Of a stretch of 64,000 nt of DNA, positions 8,089 through 16,988 are shown one piece after another. Numbering within the stretch: position 1 is the stretch's first letter; each line of letters begins with the position of its first letter. The notes under the pieces were generated by a model that saw only the letters and a list, made by a program, of their open reading frames with translations, was not told where the DNA came from and made no database searches. Made by a program: the position numbers and the translations under genes. The stretch is from Rhodospirillales bacterium (GTDB taxonomy: Bacteria; Pseudomonadota; Alphaproteobacteria; Rhodospirillales; Magnetospirillaceae), in the NCBI GenBank assembly GCA_019455065.1, contig JACFNC010000007.1:124001-188000 (forward strand), given 5' to 3'.

Positions 8089-10425
8089 TCAGCCGGCGGC
8101 CCGCTTTGCCTCGGGCATGCTGGATACCGCCTCTTTGGTTTTTGGCACCACCACGGTAAAAGCCGAGCCGCGGCCGGCGAGCGACCGCACCTCGACTCCG
8201 TGCCCGAGTAGCGAGGCAAGCTTGCTGACGATGGACAGGCCGAGCCCGAGCCCGAGCGCGCGGTCCCGCGACGGGTTGTCGATCTGGTAGAACTCCTGGA
8301 AGATGTAGGGGAGTTCGGAGTCGGGAATGCCCCTGCCGCTGTCCGCGACCACGATACCCAACCATTCGCCGCGCCGCCGGCAGCCGAGGATAATGCGGCC
8401 TCCCTCGTCCGTATAGCGCACCGCGTTGGACAGCAGGTTGCGTAACACGTTGCCGAGCAGCTTGCGGTCCGACCGCACGGTCGCGCCGCACGGCACGACC
8501 GTCAGGCCCAAGGATTTCTCGGCGATGAGGGGCTCGAATTCCTGCACGATCTCGGCTGTCAACTCGGCGACGGGGAAACTCTCGACTGCGGGAACGACCA
8601 GGCCGGCGTCGATCTTCGAAATGTCGAGGAGCGAGCCCAGGATGTTGCCCATCGCGGACAACGCCACGTCGATCTTGTCGCCGAGCGCGACGCGCCGCTG
8701 CTCGTCGCGGGTCGTCTTCAGCGCGGCGAGGAGCAGGTTGAGCGCCTGGAGCGGTTGCCGCAGGTCGTGGCTGGCCGCCGCGAGGAAACGCGTCTTGGCG
8801 GCGTTGGCGAATTCCGCCTCGCGAACCGCCTGATCGACCCTTGCCTTGGCCTGCCGGAGTTCGCGCAGGGACTGCAACAGGTCGTCCTCGTATCTCTTGC
8901 GTTCGAGTTCGGCGCTCACCCGCGCGGCGAACTGACGCAAGAGGCTCAGGGCGGGGTCCCTGGCGGCGATGGGCACGGATGACAACAAGGCCATGACCGC
9001 GAACGGGCGCCCCTTGGAGTCGGAGAGCGCCAGGGCGATGCCGCCGTCGGCTCCCCATTCCCGCAGCAGGCGGTCCTCGGGGAAAGCGCTGGTGGCGGAC
9101 GACAGGACCGCGACCTGCCCCTGGCAAACCGCCGCCTCGCATAGCGTGCCCGGGCGGGGAACGACGAAGCCACGAACGCCGACACCGCCACGCCTCGCCG
9201 CCACCACCGTCACCCTGTCATCGTCGACGGTCGCGATCAGAGCGCCGTCGACGCGCAGGGTTCGGCAAAGGTACTGAAGCACCGATTCAAAATAGACCGG
9301 TCCCAAACCTTCGCTGGCCTGAAGGCGTTCCACCTCGACCGCGTTCTCGCGGAAGACGAGGACCGACCGCGCCATCTCGCCGATCTCGTCACGGCGTTCG
9401 CACGCCGGAACGTCGACGCGCGTCTCACCGGCCGCCAATCTGTTCATGCTCGCGGTGAGGGCGACGATCGGGCGAGCCAGGGCACGCGAGGCGAGGATAC
9501 CGATAAGCCCGACCCCCACCAGCGCGAACAGGGCGACGACCACCATGATGTCGCGGAGGTCGGAAATGCTTCCGAACGCCTCGTCCCGATCGAGCTCGAC
9601 GAGCATCGCCCACGTCACGGCGCCGATTGTCACCGGAGTGTAGGCAGACAGGACCGCCTTGCCCCTGTAGTCGGTACCCAGGCGAGTGCCCGCCCGGCCG
9701 GACAGGGCGTCGCGCGCCATCGCGGTGTCGACTTGCGCAGCCTGGGGATCGGTGAGCGCCCCGACGACGGAGTGTCGGGCCGGGTCGAGCCGCGAGGTCG
9801 AGCGCATCAGGAGATCCGGCCCCACGAGATAGGCTTCGCCCGTGGTGCCGAGTCCCGAACTCGGCGCCATGCGTTCTTCGATTACGTCGACCGGCAGTTC
9901 GAGGGCGGCGATGAGCGCGACCTCGCCGTCTTGGAGCAGAGGACGGGCCGCGATGGCCGTCGGCACGCCGTCTTCGGCGAAAGCCATGTCGGCGAAAGCG
10001 AACGCCTTGGTCTTGCCGACCTGGCGCAGCAAGCTCTCGAGGCGCCGGTTCGGCTTGTCCGTCGCCGCGCCCGCGCTGAGAAGGGGCCTTCCCCATTTGT
10101 CGCTGAGGTAGATCGCCCGGTAGCCCTGAGGTTCCAGCGATGGCTCGATCACCCGCACGAAGTCGAGGACGTTCGCCGAATGCCGCTCGAGGTCCAGGGC
10201 GTCGGCGAACGTAAGGGTGGTCGCTAGGTCGGCCTGCCAGCCCGAAACCATGCGTTCCAAGGCCGCCTTCTTGGTTTCCCGGATGCTTTCGAGATGGCTG
10301 AAGGCCTCTCGGGACAGCGCGGCGGCGGCACGGTCGAGGGCCACCACGCCGATCAACGCCGCCGGGATCAGGCCGAGGGCCAGCAGGGCCGCCGTGAGCT
10401 TATGGGTGATCCGGAAGGGGGGCAA
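8089..10425 (-). CDS. Membrane sensor histidine kinase (extracellular sensor-HAMP-GAF-HisKA-HATPase)
   Basis: About 778 residues. TM1 is near residues 8-30, then a roughly 270-residue extracytoplasmic Cache-like sensor region, TM2 ([20 protein letters not shown]), HAMP, a GAF-like domain, a HisKA box ([13 protein letters not shown]) and a HATPase domain with N ([13 protein letters not shown]), G1 (DSGRGIP) and G2 (GLGLGLSIV) boxes. No receiver domain and no neighbouring response regulator are seen. The start is uncertain: the frame is open to 10779 but the upstream part does not look protein-like. The TTG at 10425, five bases behind ACAGG, places TM1 at the N-terminus. The [11 protein letters not shown] type of H box is shared with the FIST kinase at 60.9-63.5 kb. 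Confidence 0.8.
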   Translation of the reverse strand: MPPFRITHKLTAALLALGLIPAALIGVVALDRAAAALSREAFSHLESIRETKKAALERMVSGWQADLATTLTFADALDLERHSANVLDFVRVIEPSLEPQGYRAIYLSDKWGRPLLSAGAATDKPNRRLESLLRQVGKTKAFAFADMAFAEDGVPTAIAARPLLQDGEVALIAALELPVDVIEERMAPSSGLGTTGEAYLVGPDLLMRSTSRLDPARHSVVGALTDPQAAQVDTAMARDALSGRAGTRLGTDYRGKAVLSAYTPVTIGAVTWAMLVELDRDEAFGSISDLRDIMVVVALFALVGVGLIGILASRALARPIVALTASMNRLAAGETRVDVPACERRDEIGEMARSVLVFRENAVEVERLQASEGLGPVYFESVLQYLCRTLRVDGALIATVDDDRVTVVAARRGGVGVRGFVVPRPGTLCEAAVCQGQVAVLSSATSAFPEDRLLREWGADGGIALALSDSKGRPFAVMALLSSVPIAARDPALSLLRQFAARVSAELERKRYEDDLLQSLRELRQAKARVDQAVREAEFANAAKTRFLAAASHDLRQPLQALNLLLAALKTTRDEQRRVALGDKIDVALSAMGNILGSLLDISKIDAGLVVPAVESFPVAELTAEIVQEFEPLIAEKSLGLTVVPCGATVRSDRKLLGNVLRNLLSNAVRYTDEGGRIILGCRRRGEWLGIVVADSGRGIPDSELPYIFQEFYQIDNPSRDRALGLGLGLSIVSKLASLLGHGVEVRSLAGRGSAFTVVVPKTKEAVSSMPEAKRAAG

Positions 10426-10711
10426 GGCAACCTGTCCGATTGGCGCAAGACAGAACTGGTAAATCCCCAATGCCCGAAAGGTCAAACACGAATTTAGAAC
10501 CGCTAAAAGTGATCGCTTGAACCGTAGGCGGGATTGGCCGCGCCGAAGATCGCGCCAAGGAACATTAGCCAAATATATTACAGGGAGTCCCTCGCACATT
10601 CGTCTATCCCGAATGGCATGGCCGCGGAGTGGCGGGCGGGTAGCCGGGGGAACTTCGTGCCGACCGGGGTGTTTGGCAACGACAATGGGATTGCTTGCGA
10701 TGGAGGTTAGC

Positions 10712-11206
10712 ATGCGCCGGCTTGTGATCGTTCCTGCCTTCGGCCTCGCCGCCGTCTTGGCGGCCTGCGGCCAGACCACCGAGCAGAAGGCGGCAACCGG
10801 GGGGCTCGGCGGAATGGCTGCGGGAGCCGCGGTCGGTGGGCCCGTCGGCGCCGCCGTGGGCGCCGGCGTGGGCGCCGCGGGCGGCGCCTATGGCGAGCAG
10901 GCCGTGGAGGAGGCGCGCGAGGCGACCCAATCGCAGACGCAGATGGAGCAGAGCGCCGCCGCCCAACCTGCGCGGATGTCGCGCGAGGAAATCCGCCAGG
11001 CGCAGCGGGTGCTGCAGGAGCGCGGCTATTATCGCGGCCAGATCGACGGCATCATCGGGCCGCGGACGCGCGAGGCCGTGGCGCAGTATCAGCGCCGCCA
11101 GGGCCTGCCGCAAACCGCTCAGCTCGACGGGCGGACCGTCGACAGCCTGATGCAGGAGCAGGCGGGCCTGCCCGAAGAGGGGGGCGCACAGCGTCAACAG
11201 CGCTGA
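10712..11206 (+). CDS. Lipoprotein with glycine zipper and peptidoglycan-binding domain
   Basis: 164-residue predicted lipoprotein. The signal peptide ends in a lipobox (LAAC, Cys near residue 19). A glycine/alanine-rich zipper follows (about residues 30-60). The C-terminal part is a PG_binding_1 domain with the repeat GYYRGQIDGIIGPRTREAV (about residues 105-150). It probably sits in the inner leaflet of the outer membrane and touches the murein. The start at 10712 follows a TGGAGG ribosome site. It is likely transcribed with the DUF2270 gene or ended by the hairpin in between. A related peptidoglycan-binding domain occurs in the 1301-residue protein at 31.4 kb. Confidence 0.8.
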   Translation: MRRLVIVPAFGLAAVLAACGQTTEQKAATGGLGGMAAGAAVGGPVGAAVGAGVGAAGGAYGEQAVEEAREATQSQTQMEQSAAAQPARMSREEIRQAQRVLQERGYYRGQIDGIIGPRTREAVAQYQRRQGLPQTAQLDGRTVDSLMQEQAGLPEEGGAQRQQR

Positions 11207-11244
11207 CCGGCTGAATTGCCTTACGCCGCCGGAGGTTCCACGTG

Positions 11245-11285
11245 TCCTGACGGGGCGGGCTACGCGGCCCGCCTTGCCGTCAGGA
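11245..11285. promoter_or_regulatory. Long hairpin overlapping the DUF2270 ribosome binding site
   Basis: TCCTGACGG pairs with CCGTCAGGA, and inside it GGCGGGC pairs with GCCCGCC (16 bp in all, bulge TTG, six-base loop). The 3' arm includes most of the AGGAG ribosome site (11282-11286) of the gene that starts at 11296. It could be a terminator for the lipoprotein gene, but it could equally hide the ribosome site. Confidence 0.5.
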
Positions 11286-11295
11286 GCCAGCCGAC

Positions 11296-12006
11296 ATGAA
11301 TCACGAGACCGACCTCGCAACGGCGGAACCGGCCTTCAGCCCCGCCGACATCAGCGCGCTTTCACATCTCTACCGCGGCGAGTTGTACCGCAGCACCATC
11401 TGGCGAACCCGCCTCGACGCCACCACCAACTGGGCGGTGGTCACCACCGGGCTTGCCCTTTCGCTGACGTTCGCCGACGAACGCGCCTCGGCGTTGCCTC
11501 TGGTGCTGGTCGGTTTGCTGGTGGCGGTGTTCCTCTACATCGAGGCGCGCCGCTATCGCTTCTTCGATTTCTGGCGCATCCGCGCGCACGTGCTCGAGGT
11601 GTATTTCTTCGGTCCCATCCTGCGCGGCCACGGCGTGAGCTTCGAGCGGCGCTGGAACGAGATCCTGTATCGCGACTACGTGGCGCCCGGGCTGCACATC
11701 ACCTTCTGGGAGGCGGCGGGGCGACGGCTGCGCCGCAACTACGGCTACATCTTCGGCATTCAGGTGGTGGCCTATCTGGGCAAGCTGCTGATCCATCCCG
11801 CGCCGGTCGCCACGCTCGCCGAGTTCCTGGACCGTGCCGCCATCGGCCCCTTGCCCGGCGCCCTGGTGCTGCTGGGGGGCGTGATCTTCCACGGCGCCTG
11901 GATCATCATCGCCTTCGCCACTTACCGCAGCCGCCGGGGTGCCGACCGGCCACGGCCCAAGCGTCCGCCGAGCGACGATCTGCTCGACCTGGCGCGCGGC
12001 GGGTGA
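11296..12006 (+). CDS. DUF2270 family integral membrane protein
   Basis: 236-residue membrane protein of the DUF2270 family. Family hallmarks are LSHLYRGELYRSTIWRTRLD, the motif YIEARRYRFFDFWRIRAHVLE after a pair of TM helices (about residues 44-80), and two further TM helices near residues 150 and 190. The C-terminus is basic and probably cytoplasmic. Its function is unknown. The start at 11296 is set by AGGAG nine bases upstream, which lies at the foot of the long hairpin. It is followed by one copy of a dispersed palindromic repeat. Confidence 0.8.
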   Translation: MNHETDLATAEPAFSPADISALSHLYRGELYRSTIWRTRLDATTNWAVVTTGLALSLTFADERASALPLVLVGLLVAVFLYIEARRYRFFDFWRIRAHVLEVYFFGPILRGHGVSFERRWNEILYRDYVAPGLHITFWEAAGRRLRRNYGYIFGIQVVAYLGKLLIHPAPVATLAEFLDRAAIGPLPGALVLLGGVIFHGAWIIIAFATYRSRRGADRPRPKRPPSDDLLDLARGG

Positions 12007-12015
12007 AGACAGCAT

Positions 12016-12098
12016 CGGTCATCGCGCGGAGGCGAGGCCGACGAAGCGATCACCCTCGCGTCGATCTGGATCGCTTCGCCAGGGGGTCGCAATGACCG
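12016..12098. repeat. Dispersed palindromic repeat, copy 1
   Basis: An imperfect inverted repeat of about 83 bp. The outer arms are CGGTCATCGCG and GTCGCAATGACCG, and the inner arms are GACGAAGCGATC and GATCGCTTCG. The same architecture appears at 14743-14816, so this is a dispersed, REP-like element between genes. It lies between the DUF2270 gene and the 3' end of irr and may act as a terminator. Confidence 0.65.
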
Positions 12099-12111
12099 CT
12101 GAATTGGCGGG

Positions 12112-12510
12112 TCAGCCGTCGACGCGGACGACCACGTCGACTCGCGAGATCGAGGTGCCGGGCGGCGGCTCGGGCAGGCGGGCCACGGTGATCATGTCCT
12201 CGGGAATGTCCTCGATGCGGCCGGTCTTCTCGTAGAAGAAGTGATGGTGCTCGTGGGTCTGCGTGCAAAAGAACGAGCGCGCCGGATCGACCACCACCTG
12301 CCGCAGGAGGCCGGCGGCGGTGAACTGGTTGAGGGCGTTGTAGACGGTGGCCAGCGACAGGCGGACGTTGCCGGACAGGGCCTCGCCGTGAATCTGCTCG
12401 GCGGTGATGTGCCGCGCGCCCTTGCCGAACATCAGCTTGGCCAGCGCGATGCGCTGCCGCGTCGGCCGCAAACCGGCCTTCCGCAGCTTGGCGACGACGT
12501 CGTGGTCCAT
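12112..12510 (-). CDS. irr: Irr-type Fur family iron response regulator
   Basis: 132-residue Fur-family repressor that fits Irr of alphaproteobacteria, which controls iron and haem genes. The N-terminal winged helix (RPTRQRIALAKLMF, TVYNALNQF) is followed by a dimerisation domain with the histidine-rich HEHHHFF motif. It lacks the CxxC pairs of zinc-type Fur proteins. No clear N-terminal haem regulatory CP motif is seen. The start at 12510 has a GGGAGGAAAGGC site. The promoter region (12511-12600) is AT-rich with TTTGAATCTAGACTA-like sequence that could be an iron control element, but this is weak. It is divergent from the transporter at 12750. Confidence 0.8.
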   Translation of the reverse strand: MDHDVVAKLRKAGLRPTRQRIALAKLMFGKGARHITAEQIHGEALSGNVRLSLATVYNALNQFTAAGLLRQVVVDPARSFFCTQTHEHHHFFYEKTGRIEDIPEDMITVARLPEPPPGTSISRVDVVVRVDG

Positions 12511-12749
12511 GCCTTTCCTCCCAAGATTGGACTTGTTTGAATCTAGACTAGCGGAAAGACGGGGCGGCGCTCCTTGACTTTGGATAAGTCTAAAACCAGC
12601 GGGTGGGGTGGGGCCTACCCTTGCCCGCGTCCCACCCGGCCTTGCAGGGAAGCCATGCGTCCGCGGCCGCATCCTTGCCCTTTTCAGGCGGGCACGGCGG
12701 CGGCATCATGGCCGGCCCGCGTACCAGCTGCCGAGGCGTTGAGCAGATA

Positions 12750-13973
12750 ATGACCGTTTCCGCCAGTCCTCCCAAGGCGCCCGTGGCCGGCGCGCCGCCC
12801 CGACTGCTGACCTGGGTGCTGATCGGCAACGTCTCCATCGGCCTGCTGGCGATGACGGCCTGCCTGTCGGCGATGGCGGGTTGGGGGGCCGAGTTCGGCG
12901 CCGGACGGGCCGCCGTGCAGGCCACCTACGGCACCTTCCTGATCACCTTCGCCCTCGGCCAGCTGGTGATGGGGCCGATTTCCGACCGCGCCGGCCGGCG
13001 GCCGGTGCTGCTGGGCGGCCTCGCTTTGTTCGTCGCCGCCAGCCTCGGCCTCGCCTTCGCCGGCAGCATCGAGACCCTGATCCTGGGGCGCGCGGTCCAG
13101 GGCGCCGGGGCCTGCGCCACCATCGTCGCCGCCCGCGCCCTGGTGCAGGACGTGTTCGAGGGCCCCGAGCGCACGCGCGTGCTGGCCTTCACCGGCATCG
13201 CCATGGGGGTGACGGGGCCGTCGGGGGCGGTGGCGGGCGGCTACGTTCAGGCCGCCTTCGGCTGGCCCGCCACCTTCCTGCTCGTCGCCGCGCTGGGCGC
13301 GGTGCTGCTGGCGGCGACGGCGCGGGCGGTGCCCCCGAGCGGACGCGCGCCGGGCGCGCGGCTATCGTTCGAGGGCGTGTTCTCGGGTTATGCGCGGCTC
13401 CTGCGCCTGCCCGAGTTCATGGCCTATGTGCTGCTGGCGGCCGGCTGTACCGCCGCCTTCTACGCCTTCGTCGGCGGCGTGCCGACGGTGCTGGTGGACC
13501 TCGGGGTTCCGGCGCGGGACATCGGCTGGTTCCTGTTCTTCTGCAGCGGCGCCTTCATCCTCGGCAACTGGCTGACCAGCCGGCTGGCGCGCAGCCTGGG
13601 CGATCTGCGCCTGATGGTGCTGGGCAACGTGGCGACGGTGGCCGGCGGGCTGGCGGTGCTGGCGGTGGCGCTGGGCGGCAACACGGCGGCCCTCGTCTTC
13701 GTCGCCCCGGTGTTGCTGATGGGCCTCGGCCACGGCCTGATCCAGCCGCCGGCGATCAAGGGCGCGACCAGCATCAGCGCCGGCGACGCCGGCGCCGGCG
13801 CCGCCTTCTCGGGCGCGGTGATGCAGGGCGGCGGCGCGCTCGCCGGCTACGCCCTCGGCCTGGTGCCGGTGCTCGACCAGACCAGCATGGCCCTGACCAT
13901 GCTGGTGCCCACCCTGATCGCCGCCGTCGCCCTGCTGCCGCTGCTGTGGCGGCGGGCGGCGGCGGCGGGGTAG
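12750..13973 (+). CDS. MFS drug-resistance transporter, Bcr/CflA type
   Basis: 407-residue major facilitator with about 12 TM helices. The loop 2-3 signature GPISDRAGRRPVLLGG and the motif GRAVQGAGACATIVAARALVQD between TM4 and TM5 are typical of the Bcr/CflA drug-proton antiporter subfamily. The substrate cannot be told. The ATG at 12750 begins the conserved part; no strong ribosome site is seen and the frame is open about 50 codons upstream. It is divergent from irr and followed by an independent secreted protein gene. Confidence 0.85.
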   Translation: MTVSASPPKAPVAGAPPRLLTWVLIGNVSIGLLAMTACLSAMAGWGAEFGAGRAAVQATYGTFLITFALGQLVMGPISDRAGRRPVLLGGLALFVAASLGLAFAGSIETLILGRAVQGAGACATIVAARALVQDVFEGPERTRVLAFTGIAMGVTGPSGAVAGGYVQAAFGWPATFLLVAALGAVLLAATARAVPPSGRAPGARLSFEGVFSGYARLLRLPEFMAYVLLAAGCTAAFYAFVGGVPTVLVDLGVPARDIGWFLFFCSGAFILGNWLTSRLARSLGDLRLMVLGNVATVAGGLAVLAVALGGNTAALVFVAPVLLMGLGHGLIQPPAIKGATSISAGDAGAGAAFSGAVMQGGGALAGYALGLVPVLDQTSMALTMLVPTLIAAVALLPLLWRRAAAAG

Positions 13974-14068
13974 GGAACCGCCCAAAAGACGTGCTTCCAC
14001 GGCGCGTTTGCCGCCTTCGGCGCGGCGGTCTAGTCTCGTCGGCGGTTCACCACCGAGGGGAGGAAGCC

Positions 14069-14716
14069 ATGAGACTGATGCGCGTCGCGGTCCCGGTTCT
14101 GCTGCTCATCGGCGCCGCCGCCCAGGCGCAGAGCGCCGACATGTCGTTCTTCGTCACCAGCGCGGGGCCGGGCAAGGGCGCCGATCTCGGCGGACTGGCC
14201 GGCGCCGACCGCCACTGCCAGGCCCTGGCCGAGGCCGCCGGCGCCGGCGGCAAGACCTGGCGGGCCTATCTCAGCACCCAGGCCGCCGACGGCCGGCCGG
14301 CGGTCGACGCCCGCGACCGCATCGGCAAGGGGCCGTGGCGCAACGCCAAGGGCGTGGTGATCGCCAACGACGTCGCCGGGCTGCACGGCGACAACAACCT
14401 GACCAAGGAGACCGCCCTCGACGAGCGGGGCCGGGTGGTCGCCGGCCGCAGCGACAGCCCCAACCGCCACGACATCCTCACCGGCTCGCAGGCCGACGGC
14501 ACCGCCTTCGCCGGACCCGAGGACCGCACCTGCGGCAACTGGACCGGAAGCGGCGCCGAGGGCGCGGCGATGGTCGGCCACCACGACCGCCGCGGCCTCG
14601 ACGAGTCGGCGCCGGCCAAGTCGTGGAACGCCTCGCACCCGTCGCGCGGCTGCAGCCAGGAGGCCCTGCGCGGCACCGGCGGCGACGGCCTGTTCTACTG
14701 CTTCGCCGCCGAGTGA
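14069..14716 (+). CDS. Secreted lectin-like protein (DUF1554-type fold)
   Basis: 215-residue exported protein with a signal peptide (about residues 1-22, AQAQSA). The mature part begins MSFFVTSAGPGKGADLGGL and has the HCQALAEAAGAGGKTWRAYLST pattern seen in proteins annotated as C-type-lectin-like or DUF1554. Three further cysteines (TCGNW, RGCSQ, FYCFA) could form disulfides. The function is unknown; such proteins are periplasmic or surface exposed. The start at 14069 follows AGGGGAGGAAGCC. It is followed by copy 2 of the palindromic repeat. Confidence 0.7.
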   Translation: MRLMRVAVPVLLLIGAAAQAQSADMSFFVTSAGPGKGADLGGLAGADRHCQALAEAAGAGGKTWRAYLSTQAADGRPAVDARDRIGKGPWRNAKGVVIANDVAGLHGDNNLTKETALDERGRVVAGRSDSPNRHDILTGSQADGTAFAGPEDRTCGNWTGSGAEGAAMVGHHDRRGLDESAPAKSWNASHPSRGCSQEALRGTGGDGLFYCFAAE

Positions 14717-14742
14717 GGGGCGAGGGCACGAGCGCCCTGTCG

Positions 14743-14816
14743 CCGTCATCGCGAGGAGCCTTGGCGACGAAGCGATCCATGGCCTGGATTGCCTCGCCTG
14801 CGGCTCGCGATGACGG
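14743..14816. repeat. Dispersed palindromic repeat, copy 2
   Basis: CCGTCATCGCGAG at the left end pairs with CTCGCGATGACGG at the right end, and the interior has GACGAAGCGATCCA facing TGGATTGCCTCG. This is the same design as the element at 12016-12098. It lies just after the lectin-like gene and before the RHH/ParE pair. Confidence 0.7.
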
Positions 14817-14955
14817 TTTTCCCTGCCGCGGCTTGGGAGCGTCCATAAGGCACGCCGCCAGAGATCGAGCGGCCACCCGGTTCCTCTTGCGCCATGCCGT
14901 TGCAGGGCGCATCTAATGCTGCCATTGTATACATCCGCATCGAAGGAGGCGCCAA

Positions 14956-15222
14956 ATGCCGGCTACCGTTCCTGTCACCGTCCGCATCCCGGTGGAGGTC
15001 AACGAGCGGCTGGAGCGGCTGGCCGAGGCCACCTCGCGCAGCAAGTCGTGGCTGGCGGCCGAGGCCATCGGCGCCTTCGTGCGCTCGGAGGGCCAGTTCC
15101 TCGATGCCGTCGAGGAGGGCCGGCAGGCCGCCCGCGAGGGCCGCACCGTCGCGCACGAGGAGGTGCGCAAGTGGCTCGATAGCTGGGGTGGCGACCACGA
15201 ACTGCCGCCGCCCGCTGAATGA
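14956..15222 (+). CDS. Ribbon-helix-helix antitoxin (CopG/ParD type)
   Basis: 88-residue protein whose N-terminal half is a ribbon-helix-helix DNA-binding fold (VPVTVRIPVEVNERLERLAE followed by SKSWLAAEAI). The C-terminal half is charged and probably wraps the toxin. Antitoxins of this kind repress their own promoter and neutralise a ParE-type toxin. The next gene starts within its stop codon (ATGA at 15219), the standard toxin-antitoxin arrangement. Confidence 0.85.
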   Translation: MPATVPVTVRIPVEVNERLERLAEATSRSKSWLAAEAIGAFVRSEGQFLDAVEEGRQAAREGRTVAHEEVRKWLDSWGGDHELPPPAE

Positions 15223-15500
15223 TCCGCCATCGCGTCCGCTGGACCGCGCCCGCCATCCGCGATCTCGTCGGCATCCGCGCCTGGATCGCCATGAGCGATC
15301 CTACCACCGCCCAGCGGGTCGCCGTCACCATCAAGGAGGCGGTGGACAAGCTGGAGACCATGCCCAACCGGGGCCGCCCAGGCCGTGTCGCCGGTACCCG
15401 TGAACTGATCCTCGGCGGCTGGCCGTGGATGGCGATCTACGAGGTCACCGAGGGCCAAGTGGTGGTGCTCCGCGTTCTGCACGGGGCGGCGGCGCGGTAG
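15219..15500 (+). CDS. ParE/RelE-superfamily toxin
   Basis: 93-residue toxin of the RelE/ParE superfamily. It has the family order of WTAPAIRDLVGIRAWIA (first helix), NRGRPGRVAGTRELILGG (central strands) and a final strand EGQVVVLRVLHGAAAR. The GRPGRV...TRELIL motif is typical of ParE, which targets gyrase. Its ATG overlaps the antitoxin stop, so translation is coupled. The pair sits at the left edge of the accessory patch with the RAYT and MNT/HEPN genes. Confidence 0.85.
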   Translation: MIRHRVRWTAPAIRDLVGIRAWIAMSDPTTAQRVAVTIKEAVDKLETMPNRGRPGRVAGTRELILGGWPWMAIYEVTEGQVVVLRVLHGAAAR

Positions 15501-15560
15501 TCGAAGGCGGGGCTCTAGGGAATGGTGGTCGTTTCCCCATCCGGAGAACGGGCTCGACTT

Positions 15561-15618
15561 ACGGTGACAGTGCCAAAGCCAAACGAATTTCGGTGACAGA
15601 ATTTCGGTGACAGTGCAC
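15561..15618. repeat. Repeat cluster, left side of RAYT (inverted orientation)
   Basis: Three copies of CGGTGACAG, the complement of CTGTCACCG, lie at about 15562, 15591 and 15605. The last extends to CGGTGACAGTGCAC. They point opposite to the copies at 16345-16431 and so bracket the RAYT gene as inverted clusters. Confidence 0.75.
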
Positions 15619-15622
15619 AAAA

Positions 15623-16312
15623 CTAAAGCAGCATCGCCTGCTTGGGATTGTCTCCAGATTTCGGCTTCGGCCCGCGCTTCGCGGGTCTGAGGGGGCGTTG
15701 GCACAGCGCCTCCAGTTCGCCGAGGAACGCCTCGCTGCCGACCGGGCGGCCGATGGTTTCGGCGCGGCGCAGGCGCTGCAGCAGGGCCGCATCCGGCTCC
15801 GTCGCAAGGAACGCCGCGAAAACGGGGAAGCGGGAGAGGATCGGGGCGACGGCGGTGAGGCCGTCGTCTTGGCCGGCGAGGTGGGCGTGGACGCTCGACC
15901 AGCGCCACTCCTGCGGGCGCGCGGCCAGGCCGGCGCGCACCGGGTTGAGGGCGACGTAGCGCACGGCCGCCGCCAGATGCGGCTCGTCCATGACCACGGC
16001 GCCGAACCGGCCCTGCCAGAAATGGCCGGTGCGCCCGAGGCGGGCATGGACATGGCCGGCGTAGCGACGATGCACCGGCGCCAGGGCGCGGCGCAGCCCG
16101 TCGGGGTCGGCGGGCGTCAGGATGAGATGAACATGGTTGGGCATCAGCACCCAGGCCCACACCGCGACCCCGGCGGCCCGGCAGGATTCCGCCAGCAGGG
16201 CGCGATAAAGGGCAAAGTCGTCGTCGCCGAAAAACACCCGCGCACGGCCATTGCCGCGCTGGGTGACGTGGTGCGGCAGCCCGGGAACGACGAGGCGCGG
16301 AAGACGGCTCAT
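15623..16312 (-). CDS. REP-associated tyrosine transposase (RAYT, Y1_Tnp/HUH family)
   Basis: 229-residue single-strand DNA transposase of the Y1/HUH superfamily, TnpA_REP subgroup. The N-terminus RLVVPGLPHHVTQRGN and the HUH-like motif LMPNHVHLILTP are diagnostic. The motif GHFWQGRFGAVVMDEPHL and VRYVALNPVRAGL follow, with the catalytic Tyr expected in the Y/RYVALNPVRA helix. The C-terminus is basic. RAYT proteins process short palindromic repeats at genome level rather than acting as classical insertion sequences. Here repeat clusters directly flank the gene on both sides. Confidence 0.88.
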   Translation of the reverse strand: MSRLPRLVVPGLPHHVTQRGNGRARVFFGDDDFALYRALLAESCRAAGVAVWAWVLMPNHVHLILTPADPDGLRRALAPVHRRYAGHVHARLGRTGHFWQGRFGAVVMDEPHLAAAVRYVALNPVRAGLAARPQEWRWSSVHAHLAGQDDGLTAVAPILSRFPVFAAFLATEPDAALLQRLRRAETIGRPVGSEAFLGELEALCQRPLRPAKRGPKPKSGDNPKQAMLL

Positions 16313-16344
16313 GCCCGATCATTTACACGATGGCAGGGGTTCGT

Positions 16345-16431
16345 CAATTAGTGCACTGTCACCGTAATCAATTAGTGCACTGTCACCGTAATCGTCACCG
16401 TAATCCTGTCACCGTAATCCGTCACCGTAAT
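16345..16431. repeat. Repeat cluster, right side of RAYT
   Basis: Five copies of GTCACCGTAAT in direct orientation (cores near 16358, 16382, 16394, 16408 and 16421). The first two are extended to CAATTAGTGCACTGTCACCG and repeat with a 24-base period. Later copies are shorter, as if truncated units had accumulated. Confidence 0.8.
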
Positions 16432-16655
16432 CCAAGTCCTTGTGGCAGAGCGAAGAAGACATCTATCGCCTTGTTGGGCGATTACTCTACCCAGGTGCAG
16501 GCTTTCCCGTCAAAGCGGTTGCCGGATTCGCAGTTGAAGCGGGGGTTGTGGTGTTTGTGTTGCCATCGGCGGCGAACGGGCACGACTTTGGACACGCTCT
16601 GGGCTATGCTCCCATATGCGATGAAACCAGCGGGCCAATCGAATAGGCTGCAGCG
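16432..16655. other. Non-coding stretch between the RAYT repeats and the MNT gene
   Basis: About 220 bases of mixed composition. It holds short open frames (for example 16440-16646, 68 codons) that show no recognisable family, ribosome site or coding bias. It presumably contains the promoter of the MNT/HEPN pair. Confidence 0.4.
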
Positions 16656-16988
16656 ATGCGCGCGCAACCCAACTCAGCCGGTGTCCCACCGGAGTTGCTT
16701 AAGCCCCTGGTGGCCTATTTCAACCCGCGTCGGGTGATTCTGTTCGGCTCGCAGGCGCGCGGCGAGGCGGGCCCGGACAGCGACTACGACCTCCTGGTCG
16801 TGGTCGATGACGACACCCCGCCCGAGCGGCTGTCGTGGGAGGCGAAGTACGAGGCGCGCAAGACCTACCATCGCGCCGTCGACATCGTGACCTGCCGGGC
16901 TTCGGTGTACGACCGCAAGCGGTCGATTGTCGGCACCTTGTCCCATACGGCGGACGAGGAAGGCGTGGTCGTGTATGAGCGCCCCTGA
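16656..16988 (+). CDS. MNT-type nucleotidyltransferase antitoxin
   Basis: 110-residue minimal nucleotidyltransferase. The catalytic core is FGSQARGEAGPDSDYDLLVV (GS motif plus the D-x-D pair), with a third acidic residue in the strand AVDIVTC. Proteins of this size are the antitoxin partner of HEPN ribonuclease toxins and in known cases AMPylate the toxin. The HEPN gene overlaps its 3' end by 14 bases. The pair is bracketed by two repeat clusters (16345-16431 and 17452-17512). Confidence 0.85.
   Translation: MRAQPNSAGVPPELLKPLVAYFNPRRVILFGSQARGEAGPDSDYDLLVVVDDDTPPERLSWEAKYEARKTYHRAVDIVTCRASVYDRKRSIVGTLSHTADEEGVVVYERP

Noticed and set aside
8012-9142. N-terminal extension of the YchJ gene
   Set aside because: It is an out-of-frame overlap with the histidine kinase gene; the family length is reached from the ATG at 8011.
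12881-14068. The long open frame upstream of the lectin-like protein start
   Set aside because: This part overlaps the MFS transporter in another frame and is Arg/Gly-rich; the real gene starts at the signal peptide at 14069.
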